From positions 1,922,001-1,986,000 of the forward strand of contig LUGG01000001.1 of the NCBI GenBank assembly GCA_001683735.1: DNA of 64,000 nt, given 5' to 3'. Within the stretch, counting starts at the first letter, position 1. Each line of letters begins with the position of its first letter. Below the pieces are notes generated by a model that was not told the origin of the DNA, ran no database searches, and saw only the letters and a program-made list of their open reading frames with translations. The position numbers were made by a program, and so were the translations under genes. This document shows positions 1 through 11,338 of this stretch, in pieces. This DNA comes from Grifola frondosa (taxonomy: Eukaryota > Basidiomycota > Agaricomycetes > Polyporales > Grifolaceae).

Positions 1-2
1 CT

Positions 3-152
3 CGCCACGATAATCGTACAATCCTTTTCGTTACGTTACGGAGTCGAGATGAAGAATTGGTGACAGACGAACTCGTCGATCTATTCGGACCCTGTTCATG
101 GTTTAGTAGCGACATTGTGATACCCAGCGGAACACCATTTGACATCAGATAG
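3..152 (+). CDS. C-terminal fragment of an unrecognised protein
   Basis: An open frame runs from the window edge to a TAG at 150-152 and gives about 49 residues ending in TPFDIR. The composition is protein-like (hydrophobic core TILFVTL, acidic helix DEELVTDELVDLFG). It faces the CZIB gene tail to tail, with about 43 bases between the two stops. The rest of the gene lies outside the window. I do not recognise the family. It could instead be chance read-through in a 3' UTR. Confidence 0.35.
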   Translation, partial: RHDNRTILFVTLRSRDEELVTDELVDLFGPCSWFSSDIVIPSGTPFDIR

Positions 153-195
153 AAAGATATCGTACAACACAATACACATCTTCGTCTTCGATAGC

Positions 196-919
196 CTATG
201 CCCTGGTCCACTGGCTTTCAATGTTGGAGATTCCAACAGGCAGAGCAGCCTAGAAACAACATCAAGCATCAAGAAATCAAGTCGATAGTGTCTCCCAATC
301 ACTAACCTTCTCATCATAATCGACCCATTCACCATCCTCCAAATCAACCTCAGGAAAGACAGCGTTTGAGTCAACACCTACGCATTTCCATGTGCCCTAG
401 CGATCACTAAGTATTGGCTGAGCTGCACGTGAACGAGAAAAAAGATCATACCCGCGGGTCAAATCCCACAAATTCCAAACCCCGACAATCAATTGTCAGG
501 AATGGCGCGAACTGACCGTTCGCGTCCGCTGAATACGGTTGGGGACGAGTGACCGGGTCGAATTTAGCAGAAGACTCGCGCTTGCATAGTCCACAGCGCC
601 ACACGAAGTGCGCGGTATTTCCCTTTCCTGAAGATACATCACGCTGTTCCTGCAACATGGCGACAGTTGATAAACTCGATGACGATGCCGGATGGGAAGT
701 GATGCGCCTACCACACGGTTTAATGAGACAAATTTTGGGTGAATTTCATTACAACTCGTGCATTTTACCTACAATAATCAGTGAGTGGAAATATTTGAGA
801 TAACAGAGCACGGCGCATACTTGGAAGAAATACTCGAACGCATCGTCGGCGGGTACAAGATTTGTGACATTCTCCAGGTCGGCCTTGATGGATAGCAGTA
901 AGCGCTTTTGACAGACCAT
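196..919 (-). CDS. CZIB: CXXC zinc-binding protein, UPF0587/DUF866 family (CZIB-like)
   Basis: Five exons on the minus strand (919-821, 768-712, 649-452, 396-307, 249-196) splice in frame to 165 residues, the usual size for this family. Two CXXC pairs are visible, CTSC in exon 2 and CGLC in exon 3, expected to bind one zinc. The core reads GQFAPFLTIDCRGLEFVGFDP, then WKCVGVDS and a C-terminal VGISNIESQWTRA, all typical of DUF866. The family is found across eukaryotes; its cellular role is poorly defined. The start MVCQKRLLLSIKADLEN matches the usual N terminus. It is divergent from the mS35 gene, with 212 bases between the starts. Confidence 0.9.
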
Positions 920-1131
920 GATTCATGTTTCAGATTCTCAAGCACCCGGAATTTTGCCACCTACGACCATTTTTCCTCGCAGTGGACGGAGGATGCGAGA
1001 AGGAACAGCAGCTTTGCTGGAGGAGAATGTGGCGGTCGATCTCAGTGTGATCGAGATCTCGGTCACGCTAAGGCGTTGTTTGCGCGTTGTTTGGTTTTCT
1101 CTACGCATAACTTGGCTTCAGCTCGACACCA

Positions 1132-2046
1132 ATGGCTCTGACAGGATCATGTAGAGCTGCTCTTACGCCTGTTCTCCGAGTCGGCCGCTTCCACACATGC
1201 GCTATCACGCGTGCGCGCGCGGAGCGCTCAAACCCTGCTGTAATAAAGGACCGCAGAGCACAGATTGCTAACCCTCTGGATCTGGACGGCGAAGACCTCC
1301 GCGGCCCTCAGCAGGAAGATATCACAGCTGCAGGACATTTAGTGTTCCAGCAGCAGCGTCAGCTGCTATACTACTTGCGTCTTATCGAGCACGAGATGCC
1401 AAAATTTGTCGGTGAGTGTGCAGCGTTATGCCTTGGGTTGGAATGTTGTCACACGTTTATTATGCCAGCGTATCGAAAGCCCTTCTCGCCACCGGGTCCC
1501 TCCATGCCTCTTGTCATCCGTTCAATATCTTATGGCGGTGAAGCTCATCCTGCAGCTGCGAAACGAACTATCGTCGTTCCAGTTGCTCGTCTCCCTTTAA
1601 AGGATGCTGCAGCAATACACAAATTCAAACTCCTCGCTGGCCCACGATGGTCGCTAGACGCGCCGCGGGATGCGGGTGTCATGCAGGATGATGCTGAGAG
1701 GGAGCATGGATATTTCAAGATATCATGCGAAGAGTTTCCTAAGGCTGCAATGAATCTTAAGTGGGCTAGCGATACGCTGGATAGATTATTGGCCGAGGCG
1801 AATGTGAGTACTGTTGTATGCCACGGTTGGACGAATGTCTGAGGCCGTCTTGCTGGTCAGAATGCAGATGACAGCTTCGCAGATGTTCCGCTTGACACCC
1901 GACATCTGGAGGCGAAGGTACGGAAGGCAAAGAGGGGGAATCATGTGTACGGTCGGGGAAGGGCTCAACCATCCATCAGAGACTTTCCCAAAGAATGGCT
2001 ACCTGTATCGAAGCTCGAGAGTGCCAGCGCTATTGCGAGTACCTAA
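1132..2046 (+). CDS. RSM24: Mitochondrial small-subunit ribosomal protein mS35 (Rsm24-like)
   Basis: Three exons (1132-1411, 1469-1803, 1861-2046) splice in frame to 266 residues. The N terminus is basic and Arg-rich with few acids, as expected for a mitochondrial presequence. The conserved core reads QQQRQLLYYLRLIEHEMPKFV, then AYRKPF, LVIRSISYGGE and HPAAAKRTIVVPV, which I associate with the MRP-S28/Rsm24 domain of mS35. The tail WASDTLDRLLAEAN plus a basic region (AKRGNHVYGRGRA) is also typical. It should be part of the mitochondrial 37S subunit. It probably shares its promoter with the CZIB gene. Confidence 0.85.
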
Positions 2047-2212
2047 TGCCATACATTCCATTCGCTGCTCCATCCTGCTTTTTCAGTCCCAGTCGGAAGT
2101 CATGTGACCGACACGAACACCAGCACTTCTGAATCGCGTCTGAATCGCGCGATCGGATCGTCAGGACTATGTAAGTTCCAGCTCTGACTCTCTTGATCTT
2201 CATCACCCCAAC

Positions 2213-3403
2213 ATGGCCAATACCATACGCGCATCTGTCGTGCAGACATGCACTGCAGCGTACTCTCTCCCTGAGACATTGGAGAAGCTGGAAAAGCTCG
2301 CCCGTCTTGCCAAGGAAAGAGATGGGTCACAGCTTGCTGTTTTTCCCGAAGCATTGTTCGTCTTCACATCGTGTCATCGTCACCGTTTATCCGTTCACCA
2401 TCTACTTTGTCTACAGCATCGGAGGCTACCCCAAAATGTCCACGTTTGGTGCTGTTGTAGGTGACCGTACACCAGAGGGCCGCGACGAATTTGTTCGCTA
2501 CGCAAATGCTGCCATCGAGATACCCTCTCCGGCTATCTCTAGAATTGAAGAGATCAGCAAGCAGACTGGAGTTTTCCTTGTGGTCGGCATTATCGAACGT
2601 GACGTAGGGACCCTCTATTGCACTGCGATCTTCGTAGATCCCGTGGAAGGATTTATCGCCAAACATAGGAAACTGCAGCCCACCGGCATGGAGAGAATAA
2701 TATGGGGACAGGGTGATGCAACAACGTTGCCAGTGATCAACAAGTCCTTCAAGAATGTCGTTGACGAGGAGCGACGGTGCAAACCAAAATATCTGCTACC
2801 ATCTGCTGGTGCGCAGTTGCATGTGAGATATCTTGTGCATCGCGCTGACCTCATCAGCATTACAGGGAAAATTACATGCCCCTCCGTAAGGTTTCTCATG
2901 CTCTTGTCTTACGATGCGGCTCACTCGTCCATGATCTCGGCCATCAGTGCGCACGTTTTACTACTCCAAGGGGACGCAAATCTACTGCGCACCCACTGTT
3001 GACGGACGCCCCGCATGGCAGCACACAATGACGCACATTGCACTCGAGGGGCGCTGCTTCGTCCTCTCGTCATGCCAATACGCAGAGGAAAAAGATTATC
3101 CTTCTGATCACGCCGTATTGAACAGCGAGAAACGCGACCCCAGTAATGTCATGATCGCTGGTGGGAGTGTGATCATTAGTCCTTTGGGCAAGGTCCTCGC
3201 TGGTCCTCTGCGAGGCGGGGAAGGAGTGCTGACCGCGGAGTTGGACTTGGATGATGTCTTCCGCGGAAAGTTTGACCTTGACGTTACAGGCCATTATGCG
3301 CGGCCCGATAGTGAGTTCTCATCCCATGGCTTCGTTAATTCAAGGAGGAACTTATACCTCTCTTGTGAATACAGTTTTCCAGTTGAACGTTATTGGTCAG
3401 TAG
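2213..3403 (+). CDS. Nitrilase-family carbon-nitrogen hydrolase, one apparent frameshift
   Basis: Five exons (2213-2355, 2417-2808, 2866-2885, 2948-3310, 3375-3403) encode about 315 residues. The catalytic triad is visible: Glu in VFPEAFIGGYP (codon split by intron 1), Lys in AKHRKLQPTGMER, and Cys in SATICWENYMPL, spread over exons 2-3. Exon 3 is only 20 bases. The C-terminal PTVDGRPAWQHT and HIALEGRCFVLS are typical of fungal nitrilases and cyanide hydratases; substrate cannot be chosen between nitrile, cyanide or other amide-type compounds. One base is missing near 2783: the frame ending RRCKPK must shift to reach ISATICWEN. The summed exon length is one base short of a multiple of three, which fits a single deletion. 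Confidence 0.85.
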
Positions 3404-3679
3404 GTAGCCTTTGGCGTGTGTTGATAATGTAGGGTAGGGTCGAGTCTTTGACGTCTTGTCGCAAACTGATTCCTCACACTAGTATTAAGTACGAGAAGTA
3501 AAAGGGCGATTTGTATATACAATCTGAAAGCGATGTGACGGTTGTGTTTGAACAAATCTGTGGCCTGAGAAGGGAATGATAACCGAGATGAAGCCCAACT
3601 GTGCCACACGGTGCCACAAATTTTTCCGATCATCTTTAAAGGTGACCCGCTTTGACGGCGCTACCACCAACATTGTAGA

Positions 3680-3686
3680 TATAAAA
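3680..3686 (+). promoter_or_regulatory. TATA box upstream of the 3742 gene
   Basis: TATAAAA lies 62 bases before the ATG at 3742, a reasonable spacing for a basidiomycete core promoter with a short leader. It supports transcription of the unknown gene that follows. Confidence 0.45.
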
Positions 3687-3741
3687 GTTTAAGAGGGACC
3701 GAGGACGTTGAAGCATCACGCGGCACTGCCTCACTACCCAA

Positions 3742-4289
3742 ATGTCTCCCTCCACATCACGACCTCACGGGCATTGGTCCATCATGTGGCCAATCTTTGA
3801 TATGCATTCGATTTACTTGGACGACGGGGAAGTGGGGTCGTATGCGAACTGGATATGGGATGCCAAAGCATTCGGTTGGGACGAAGGCTTCGCATTGGAT
3901 GAGGTGGAACCAGTGGCGACCAAAAACCGAGGGTATACAACTAGCATAATTGACGGAGTATCGAAGACTGCGACGATTGGCGAGGACGACGCGACATTTG
4001 GCGGGGATGCTCGCACACCAGGGTCCTTGCTAGCTTCAGGGGGGACGGCGGGGGCTGGATAACGGAGACTTGGCCAAGCTCCGTATGGACGCGACGGCGG
4101 GGCTTGTCAGTGATGGAAGAGGATCGACCGCTGGATAAAGTGATCCCTCGAGGCATTCCCTGTCACGTCTGTGATCCCTATGGTGCATCCGCCTCACGCA
4201 AGACATGTCATATAACGGAATCATTGGAACGAGAAGAGTTTGACCTGGCGGAGTGGATCGAGGAAGTATACCTTCGGACTGACATCTGA
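3742..4289 (+). CDS. Hypothetical protein with an unresolved frame change
   Basis: The first ATG after the TATA box opens a frame of about 106 residues (MSPSTSRPHGHW start; acidic, aromatic-rich, LDDGEVGSYANWIWDAKAFGW). A second frame follows without a gap from about 4035 and ends at the TGA at 4287-4289; it reads GWITETWPSSVWTRR, then DKVIPRGIPCHVCDPYG and FDLAEWIEEVYL. No convincing intron joins the two phases. A run of six G at about 4037-4042 is the most likely place for an indel. Family not recognised. The joined product would be about 180 residues. It might be two separate short genes or none. Confidence 0.4.
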
Positions 4290-5445
4290 TTGTGGCTTGG
4301 TTACGACGATGTAAAACAATGATCGTGGATTTGTATAACTTACACGCATAATTTAAAATTGTAATAACAGTTTATCGGTTAATGTGAAGACGGTCTGGGG
4401 AAACGGAGTGGCACAGGGATCTGCGATAATGAACGAGGTCGAACAGTCACCGACTGAGACTCACAAAAGGAATAGCTTGCTTTGACATCTGTCTACGAAG
4501 ATAGTGCTTGCTAGAAGAGGAATCTATAAGGTTCAACAGGCGTATGGAGTTTCTGTGCTTACAGCTTCAGCAAGTGCTCGTTATCTACACTGATGTTGAC
4601 CCGACCTCAACTGCCCCACAACGTCACAGTTGCTCTTGTTCATGCCGCGAGTTCCCGAACCAAAAGTATAATAGTGGGCTTGATGGATAACTGCCTCCAA
4701 CGACTAACATACTCGTTCTGAATATTGTTAAAAGCGGAGAGGAAACGCGACTGTTGGAAAGGACGCTTCTATGGACAATAGGTCGCTGATGGAGGATCGC
4801 AGTCTGAGATTGGGTTTGATCCGCCTCAATGAACACACCATGTGTGCCAATGAATAATCCACCATTGGGCGGTCGCAGAACCATCGTGGCCGCAATGCAG
4901 CATCAGTGACGGGGAGGTTAGACTAACGGACTTCTGTTTGATCTCGGAAAGGCTCCACGAAGTACTTCGGCATTGTATGATGCCGTCAAGGAGCGTACGA
5001 TTCCTGCAAGCCGTACTGTTCAAGCAATGGGACAGCCTGATAGAATCGACGAGCTATTTGAAGAGCCGATGAAGGTCTCATCTTGTGAGAACATCAAGTA
5101 AGAGCAGCTCTATAGGTGGTCAGCTTCATCTGACCTGCTACAGTTATGATCATATTAGGATAATGACCCACTCACCATGGCTGTGACACAAATACGGAAC
5201 CGACTAAAGGCCACAAATGGACACCGCCTTGGAAGAGAATAGTGAAAGAAGACGTCAATTTACCACACCGGCGCTGCATGGGCCGAAAATGAAACTGGAT
5301 TTATAGACAAGCTGCAACAACGCAACCAACACGCAGACCTTTAATCAGCGATGACCACGCCGAATGCCTACCCAACAATCCACGGTGATACTCTACGTTG
5401 GGTGAGCAGTTCACGAACACGGTGGTTTGAAGCAGCTATTGATTC
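4290..5445. other. Gene-poor stretch
   Basis: No gene with recognisable similarity is seen. Short frames exist, for example 4508-4690 on plus and 4826-5023 on minus, without conserved motifs. Around 4975-5103 on plus, one frame reads DAVKERTIPASRTVQAMG and continues with PDRIDELFEEPMKV before a stop. It looks protein-like but has no clear start or partner exon and may be a gene remnant. Confidence 0.5.
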
Positions 5446-5655
5446 ATGGATGCGCTGGAACAGGTCGTGAAAAGGAAACCTGATGTGTCGATAGAACGGG
5501 GCGCCACAGATTCAAGCAATGGCAAACAACAACCGCGCTCACGACCGACTTCAGTTCTTCCCCCCGTTCCATCCCTTGCGGCTCTTAAGGTAACGCAGGA
5601 CTACCCCCGTCACCAAAACCATTCTCTCCTTCACTCTTTGCTCTTCACCAGATGA
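5446..5655 (+). other. Upstream ORF overlapping the septin start codon
   Basis: A 69-codon ATG-initiated frame (MDALEQVVKRKPDVS start) ends in a TGA that shares ATGA with the septin ATG at 5652. If transcribed in the septin leader it would be an overlapping uORF able to affect septin translation. It could also be chance, or lie upstream of the real transcription start. Confidence 0.3.
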
Positions 5656-7388
5656 CGGACTCCTATACTTCTACTGGCAATGGCGACGCCGCTTCCCTCG
5701 CCAATGGCACGAGCCAAGTGAATAGTTCAAGCCCATCCTTACCTGTAGCGTCCCATGATGCTCCCGGCTTGTCACCTATTATTCGCAAAAAGCTCATGGG
5801 CTTCGTCGGGTTTGCCAATCTTCCCAACCAAGTGCACCGGAAGAGCGTGCGGAAAGGTTTTCAGTTCACCACTATGGTCGTTGGTATGCATTAGGACAAT
5901 TCCGCTAAAGCGTGTTGACGAACCTCCGATGTGTAGGCGAGTCGGGTCTTGGTAAATCGACACTTATCAATACCTTGTTCAATACTACGCTCTATCCCCC
6001 GAAAGAATCTTTGCCTCCCAGTGCTGAGAGACCCACGACCGTCGCCATTGAAAGCATTAGCGCTGGTGAGCTGTTTCATTGCGCATGCTGACATAGCTCT
6101 TATAATTATTCCGTGGGTTGCAGACATTGAGGAGAATGGTGTTCGTCTTCGCTTGACTGTTGTTGACACTCCCGGTTTCGGTGACTTTGTGAATAATGAT
6201 GAGAGGTTCGATATCCGAGTTAAATCCCTCTCAACACGTGACTGACATGACCGCGTACAGCTGGAAGCCCATCGTTGAGAACATCGAGGCGCGTTTTACT
6301 CGTACCTTGAGCAGGAGAACCGAGTGAACAGGCAGAAAATTGTCGATAACCGCGTTCATGCGTGTCTTTACTTCATTCAACCGACAGGCCATTCGTATGT
6401 CCCATGTATTCTTTTTGAGTGTTGACATCCCATTGAATCACGGATAGATTGAAGCCCATCGACGTCGAGTTTATGCGTCAACTTCACACGAGGGTTAACT
6501 TGATTCCCATCATTGCCAAGGCAGACACGCTGACCGATGAAGAGGTAGCCGACTTCAAAGCTAGGGTGCGCTGAACGGTTCCACCGCCTTGTACGGCGTG
6601 ATGCTGATGGTTGATCAAATTAAAAGATATTGGCCGACATTGCGTACCACAACATCCATATCTTCCAAGCCCCCACTTACGAGAACGAGGATGAGGAAGC
6701 TATCGCGGAAGCTGAAGAGATTGCTAGCAAGATTCCTTTCGCGGTTGTTGGTTCGGACAAGGTTGTGAAGACCTCAGATGGTCGCGAAGTGCGTGGCCGA
6801 GCGTACCCTTGGGGTGTTGTCGAGGTGGACAACGAGGATCACTGTGATTTTGTCAAACTGCGACAAATGCTCGTCCGGACGTACATGGAAGAGCTCCGGG
6901 AGTACACTAATGATGTCCTGTACGAGAATTGGCGAACAGAGAAGTTGGTCGGCATGGGCGTCGTGCAAGACTCTAGCGTCTTCAAGGAAATCAAGTATGT
7001 TCATCTATTCATATTGAATGCAGTATCCTCTGTTGACCTCTACTATTAGTCCTGCTATCAGGATTCAGGAGGAGCGCATCATGCACGAGGCCAAGCTTGC
7101 CAAGATGGAGGCCGAGATGAAGATGGTCTTTCAACAAAAGGTCCAAGAGAAGGAGGCGAAACTCAAGCAGTCTGAGGAAGAGCTCTATGCGAGACATCGG
7201 GAGATGAAAGAAGCGTTGGAGAAGCAGCGGCTGGACCTTGAAGACAAGAAGAGGCGCATTGAAGCTGGCCGCCCGCTGACCCCTGAGAAGACCAGCGTAA
7301 GTTTAATGTCATTGCTGTTTAATCCTCATCTGATATGGGTGAACCTATGTTGCAGACCGGCAAGAAGAATCGCTTCCTTCGTACTTGA
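5652..7388 (+). CDS. CDC3: Septin, Cdc3 type
   Basis: Eight exons (5652-5883, 5937-6065, 6124-6205, 6261-6394, 6448-6565, 6627-6994, 7050-7296, 7356-7388) encode about 447 residues. The P-loop GESGLGKST spans the exon 1/2 junction. [13 protein letters not shown] is the G3 region and AKAD the G4. The septin element follows ([19 protein letters not shown]), then a C-terminal coiled coil rich in E, K, Q and M. The lead-in [18 protein letters not shown] is typical of the Cdc3 group. Septins form GTP-binding filaments at septa and the cell cortex. One base is missing near 6297: the frame after IEARF must shift to give [13 protein letters not shown]. Confidence 0.9.
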
Positions 7389-7833
7389 TCGCGCCTGGCG
7401 TATGATTCTTCATATGGACTGCCTCCTGCTACTTGAGTTAATGGTGTTGATCTCTAGTCGTCCTCATTCTTGTCGTCTCTGTCTTCTATCGTACATTCTC
7501 TGCTGTGCAATGCATTTATCGCGTCTAATCGTTTTATTAGTGCGTTCTTGGAACACTCACCCACACTCCTTTACATGGATACCAGCTTTCTTATCCCATT
7601 GTTTCCTCGGTACTACTACGGTTCTTTCGCCTATGCCGTCTTGGATGTTAGTGCGGATGCACGAGTTCGTTTATGACAATACCCTATACGCAGTATCTTG
7701 TTTTCATGGCCGATTTCGCCACCATGTCAAAGTTGGTAGTATTGTCAACACCCGTAAACAAGCCTTCACTTTCCCAGCCACAGGCTAATGGCCAACGCTT
7801 CGGAACCTCTCCGAGAACGATCTCTTCAGCTAA
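7389..7833. other. Intergenic region septin to MTR10
   Basis: About 445 T-rich bases hold the septin 3' UTR and the MTR10 promoter. Open frames here have no recognisable motifs. I see no RNA gene. Confidence 0.5.
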
Positions 7834-10800
7834 ATGACCACTGTTCAGGCTGTGCTATCTGCGCTTGAAGTTTTCAGTCGCGCTCCAGAGAAAGCTGCTC
7901 TAGAGCAGGCCAACACTTGGCTGCAGGATTTTCAACACTCAGTAATTACACATTTCGCCCGGTCTCTCGAATCACGGCATCTGACCCAACTCCTTGTCTG
8001 CAACTCTTGTCCAGTCTGAAGCATGGGCGACTTGCAATGTCCTCCTATTGTCACCGGATGTGCCGCCTGCTGCGAAGTTGTTTGCTGCGCAAACGTTTCG
8101 TACGAAGGTTGGTATCATATTTGGAGTTCGAATCCGCACGATTGACAGTGTCCTCGTCTCAATAGGTTACCTATGACCTCCATGAGATGAACGATGCCGA
8201 CCTCCTTAGCCTGCGTGATACACTTTTGCGGGCGTTGGAGACGTATCATGCTGGTCCGCGTACAATCATGGTCCAACTCTGCTTGGCTATATCCGGCCTT
8301 GCTTTGCAGCTTCATGCATGGATGGATCCCGTGCAGGACATGATCGATTCGTTTGGAAGGAATCCCGCAACCGTTCCCGCTCTGCTACAAGTTTCTGACT
8401 GTTTTTCCAGAGGAGCTTAACACCAACATCAAAATACCGCTGACAGTAAGCACGTCACTCCTCTGTAGCGCGTGTCGGCTCATCGGTGATCAGGACGATG
8501 AGTACAAAGAAAGGGCGGCCAAGCTTCTTACTGCGAATGCATCGAAGGTTACTGATCTTCTCTCGATGTATCTACAAGCTTCCGGTAAGGTTTTTTCCGA
8601 CATTCTGTTAAAATACGCTTCGACACGTTGACACTCTGTTCGCCCTGCTAGGTATATCATTTGCTGTGCAAACCCAAATTTTCAATTGTCTCAGTAGCTG
8701 GCTCGCGGCGGGTGAAGTCACAGCCATCTCCCTTGCACATTCGCCTCTTCTGCCGTTCTCCTTCGACCATTGGCGTCTGAAGAACTCTTCGACGCAGCAG
8801 TGACCGCAGTTTGCGATCTCATTCATGAGACACAGGAGGTTGAGGACAACATGCCCGTGATCGAGCAGATCGTCCCAAGGGTCATTGCTTTGAAGCCTAA
8901 GCTGGCGGAATATAGAGACGATCCCGACCGCATCCGGGGTTTGGCTCGCATCTTTGCTGAGGCTGGGGAGACGTACCGCAGCTTGCTCCTTCACCACCCG
9001 GAGACGTTCTTCCCCATTGTGGAGGCCATCGGCGAATGCTCTGCCTACCCGGATCTCGACATAGTACCCATCACCTTCCACTTCTGGATGCGCCTCGCCC
9101 AGAGTATCGGAAAGAAGCCTTCCGTCTCCCCTTTGTTCTTGGATGCGTACAAGGCTCTCATGGGCGTGATCATACGGCATCTCCACTTTCCCGCGGACCT
9201 CAGCTCCTTGACGGGACAGGAAGCGGAAAACTTCCGTTCATTCCGACATGTCATGGGAGACACCCTCAAGGATTGCTGTTACGTTCTTGGGGCCGATACT
9301 TGCCTTTTGGCCGCGTACGAGCTGATCACGACCGCCTTGTCGCATGCACCAGCTGCTATATCGTGGCAGGAGATCGAAGCGCCTTTGTTTTCCATGCGAT
9401 CGATGGGTGCCGAAGTCGACCCCGCTGATGAGAAGGCCGTTCCTAAAATTATGGATCTTATTCCTTCATTGCCGCCGCACCCCAGAGTTCGTTATGCCGC
9501 TTTGCTCATCATCTCACGGTACACGGAGTGGATCAATAAACATCCCGACTATATTCCCTACCAGCTCCAGTACATCTCCGCTGGCTTCGAAGATAATGAT
9601 GCGGAAGTTAATGCTGCCGCCGGTCAGGCGTTGAAATACTTGTGCCAGGATTGCAGACGGGTATAGTTGCTACCTACTCTACGAAATGCAGTGACTAATA
9701 TTCGTTCACAGCACTTGGTAGATTTCTTGCCGACGCTACACACGTTTCTTGGTACAATGGTTCGAAGCTCTCCCAGGATGACAAAGTTCAAGTCTATGAA
9801 GCGATCGCATATGTGATTTCAGCCATGCCAATGGAACAGGCAGCACAATCACTACGCACATTCTCTCTCGACATACTAGCTCGGGTTCACAAATTGGCAA
9901 TTGGATCTACTCCAGCGACTAAAGAAGAACTGCTGGAGGTCAGCCGTAAGTCGCGACTCCGAAGTTGCATCGATTGGTTGGAGTAACTCTCTGGTCCGGT
10001 AGACGGTCTTGAGAACCTTGAAGTCATGCTGGGCGTCATCGACACGTTCGGCGAACAACTTCCTGCAGCATGTCAGAATACCTATCAAGAGGCGTGGGCA
10101 GTTTTTGACCCTTTCATCGCGAAATATGGATCAGATTATCAGATCACTGAACGTACCACTAGGGTCCTCCGCCTTGGGCTGAAATTCTTTGGACCGGCCG
10201 TCCGTCCCATCTTGCCATCCGTTTTGTTGCGGATGTCCACGGCGTTTGAGGCCACGGGATTATCTAGCTATCTATGGATATCTTCCAAAATCGTGGGGGC
10301 TTTCGGAAACGAGGAAGATCCCGCATTGCGAGCCGCATTCAGGGACGTTCTGGAGCGGTCGTCGAAGAAACTAGTTCTTATTCTGCAAGAGAAGCCACCT
10401 TCAAGCATCCCAGATGGTATGCATCGTCCGTTAACTCCCGAGGGTACATTCTCATTAGAAGGGTTGCCTTGCAGTGATGGAAGATTACTTGCAGATGATG
10501 TTGCAAATGATTGAATTCGCCCCAGACGTCCTTTTCACTTCTCCTGCTTTCGCCATAGCTTTCCGTGCTGCAATGGCAGCGCTCACGCTGATCCATTCTG
10601 ACATTATATTCGCTGCCCTAGATCTGATCAGGTCCATTCTCACACATGATTGCCTTGCGCCAGTCTCTAACGTTCCACCGCCACCTAAATTCCCGCTGTA
10701 CGCTGCAGCCATCCGACCGGTTATTGAGAAAGAGGGCCTAGAGCTGACGGGCTATCTGCTATCGGCCTGATCGGAGAACTTCCCAGAAGCGTCGACTTCG

Positions 10801-11107
10801 TTCGTAGTGACGATCTTCCGGGTTATGGCGGAATTGTGGCATTCGGAATTGCTCGGTTGGTTGCCAGTGGTTTTGCAGCAACTTCCAAGCACGTCCGCTC
10901 CTGATCAAGTGAAATCACAATTTATGGCGGACATGAGCAGGTCGGTGGTACAGTCTGTATCATATGCAGCGACCGTACTAACGCCATTTGTCTGTTAGTG
11001 CCATTCATTCTAGAGAGTATGACAAGGTCAAATATGCCATTCTGACGCTACACCGAATGTCGCGGAAGGCCCGCGACAGGCGACGGGTGGGGCCATTGGA
11101 CGGGTAG
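7834..11107 (+). CDS. MTR10: Karyopherin-beta Mtr10 / transportin-3 type nuclear import receptor
   Basis: Nine exons (7834-7941, 8015-8107, 8166-8445, 8494-8584, 8652-9660, 9712-9945, 10003-10416, 10475-10940, 10999-11107) encode about 934 residues, right for Mtr10/TNPO3. The N terminus matches the Crm1/importin N-terminal helices (ALEQANTWLQDFQHS, LLLSPDVPPAAKLFAAQTFRTKV). The C terminus ends SRKARDRRRVGPLD, typical of the family. It imports mRNA-binding proteins (Npl3 in yeast, SR proteins in animals). Frame breaks: an extra A near 8388 (LLQFLTVFPEE), a missing base near 8769 (FDALASEELFD), a missing base near 9761 (GTMGSKLSQDDK), and an in-frame TGA at 10768-10770. The exon phases still sum correctly. 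Confidence 0.9.
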
Positions 11108-11338
11108 GAAGAGCCTTAGTAGAATAAAGAGATTGTATTTGTCCGGAAGTCGTGGGTAGCGTCGCCGTAATACTATGTTATTTTATCGCAAAAGGTGCGG
11201 CTTGTGGGCATCCGTCTGGGACGAGACCATCCGCACATCCCGGGGCAGCCGGCACAACATGTGCAAACTTGCTCTTAAAAGTGTACCAGTATATAGACGC
11301 CGGCAAACCCCACCTTCAAGTTAGAAACACCACCCACC
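11108..11338. promoter_or_regulatory. LSC1 upstream region with a TATA-like motif
   Basis: TATATAG at 11290-11296 lies about 45 bases before the LSC1 ATG at 11339, suitable for a core promoter. Nothing else is recognisable in the 231 bases. Confidence 0.4.

Noticed and set aside
8108..8165. GTTCGAATCCG resembling a tRNA B box
   Set aside because: It lies in a 58-base MTR10 intron with no A box at proper distance and no acceptor stem, so a tRNA gene is not possible here.
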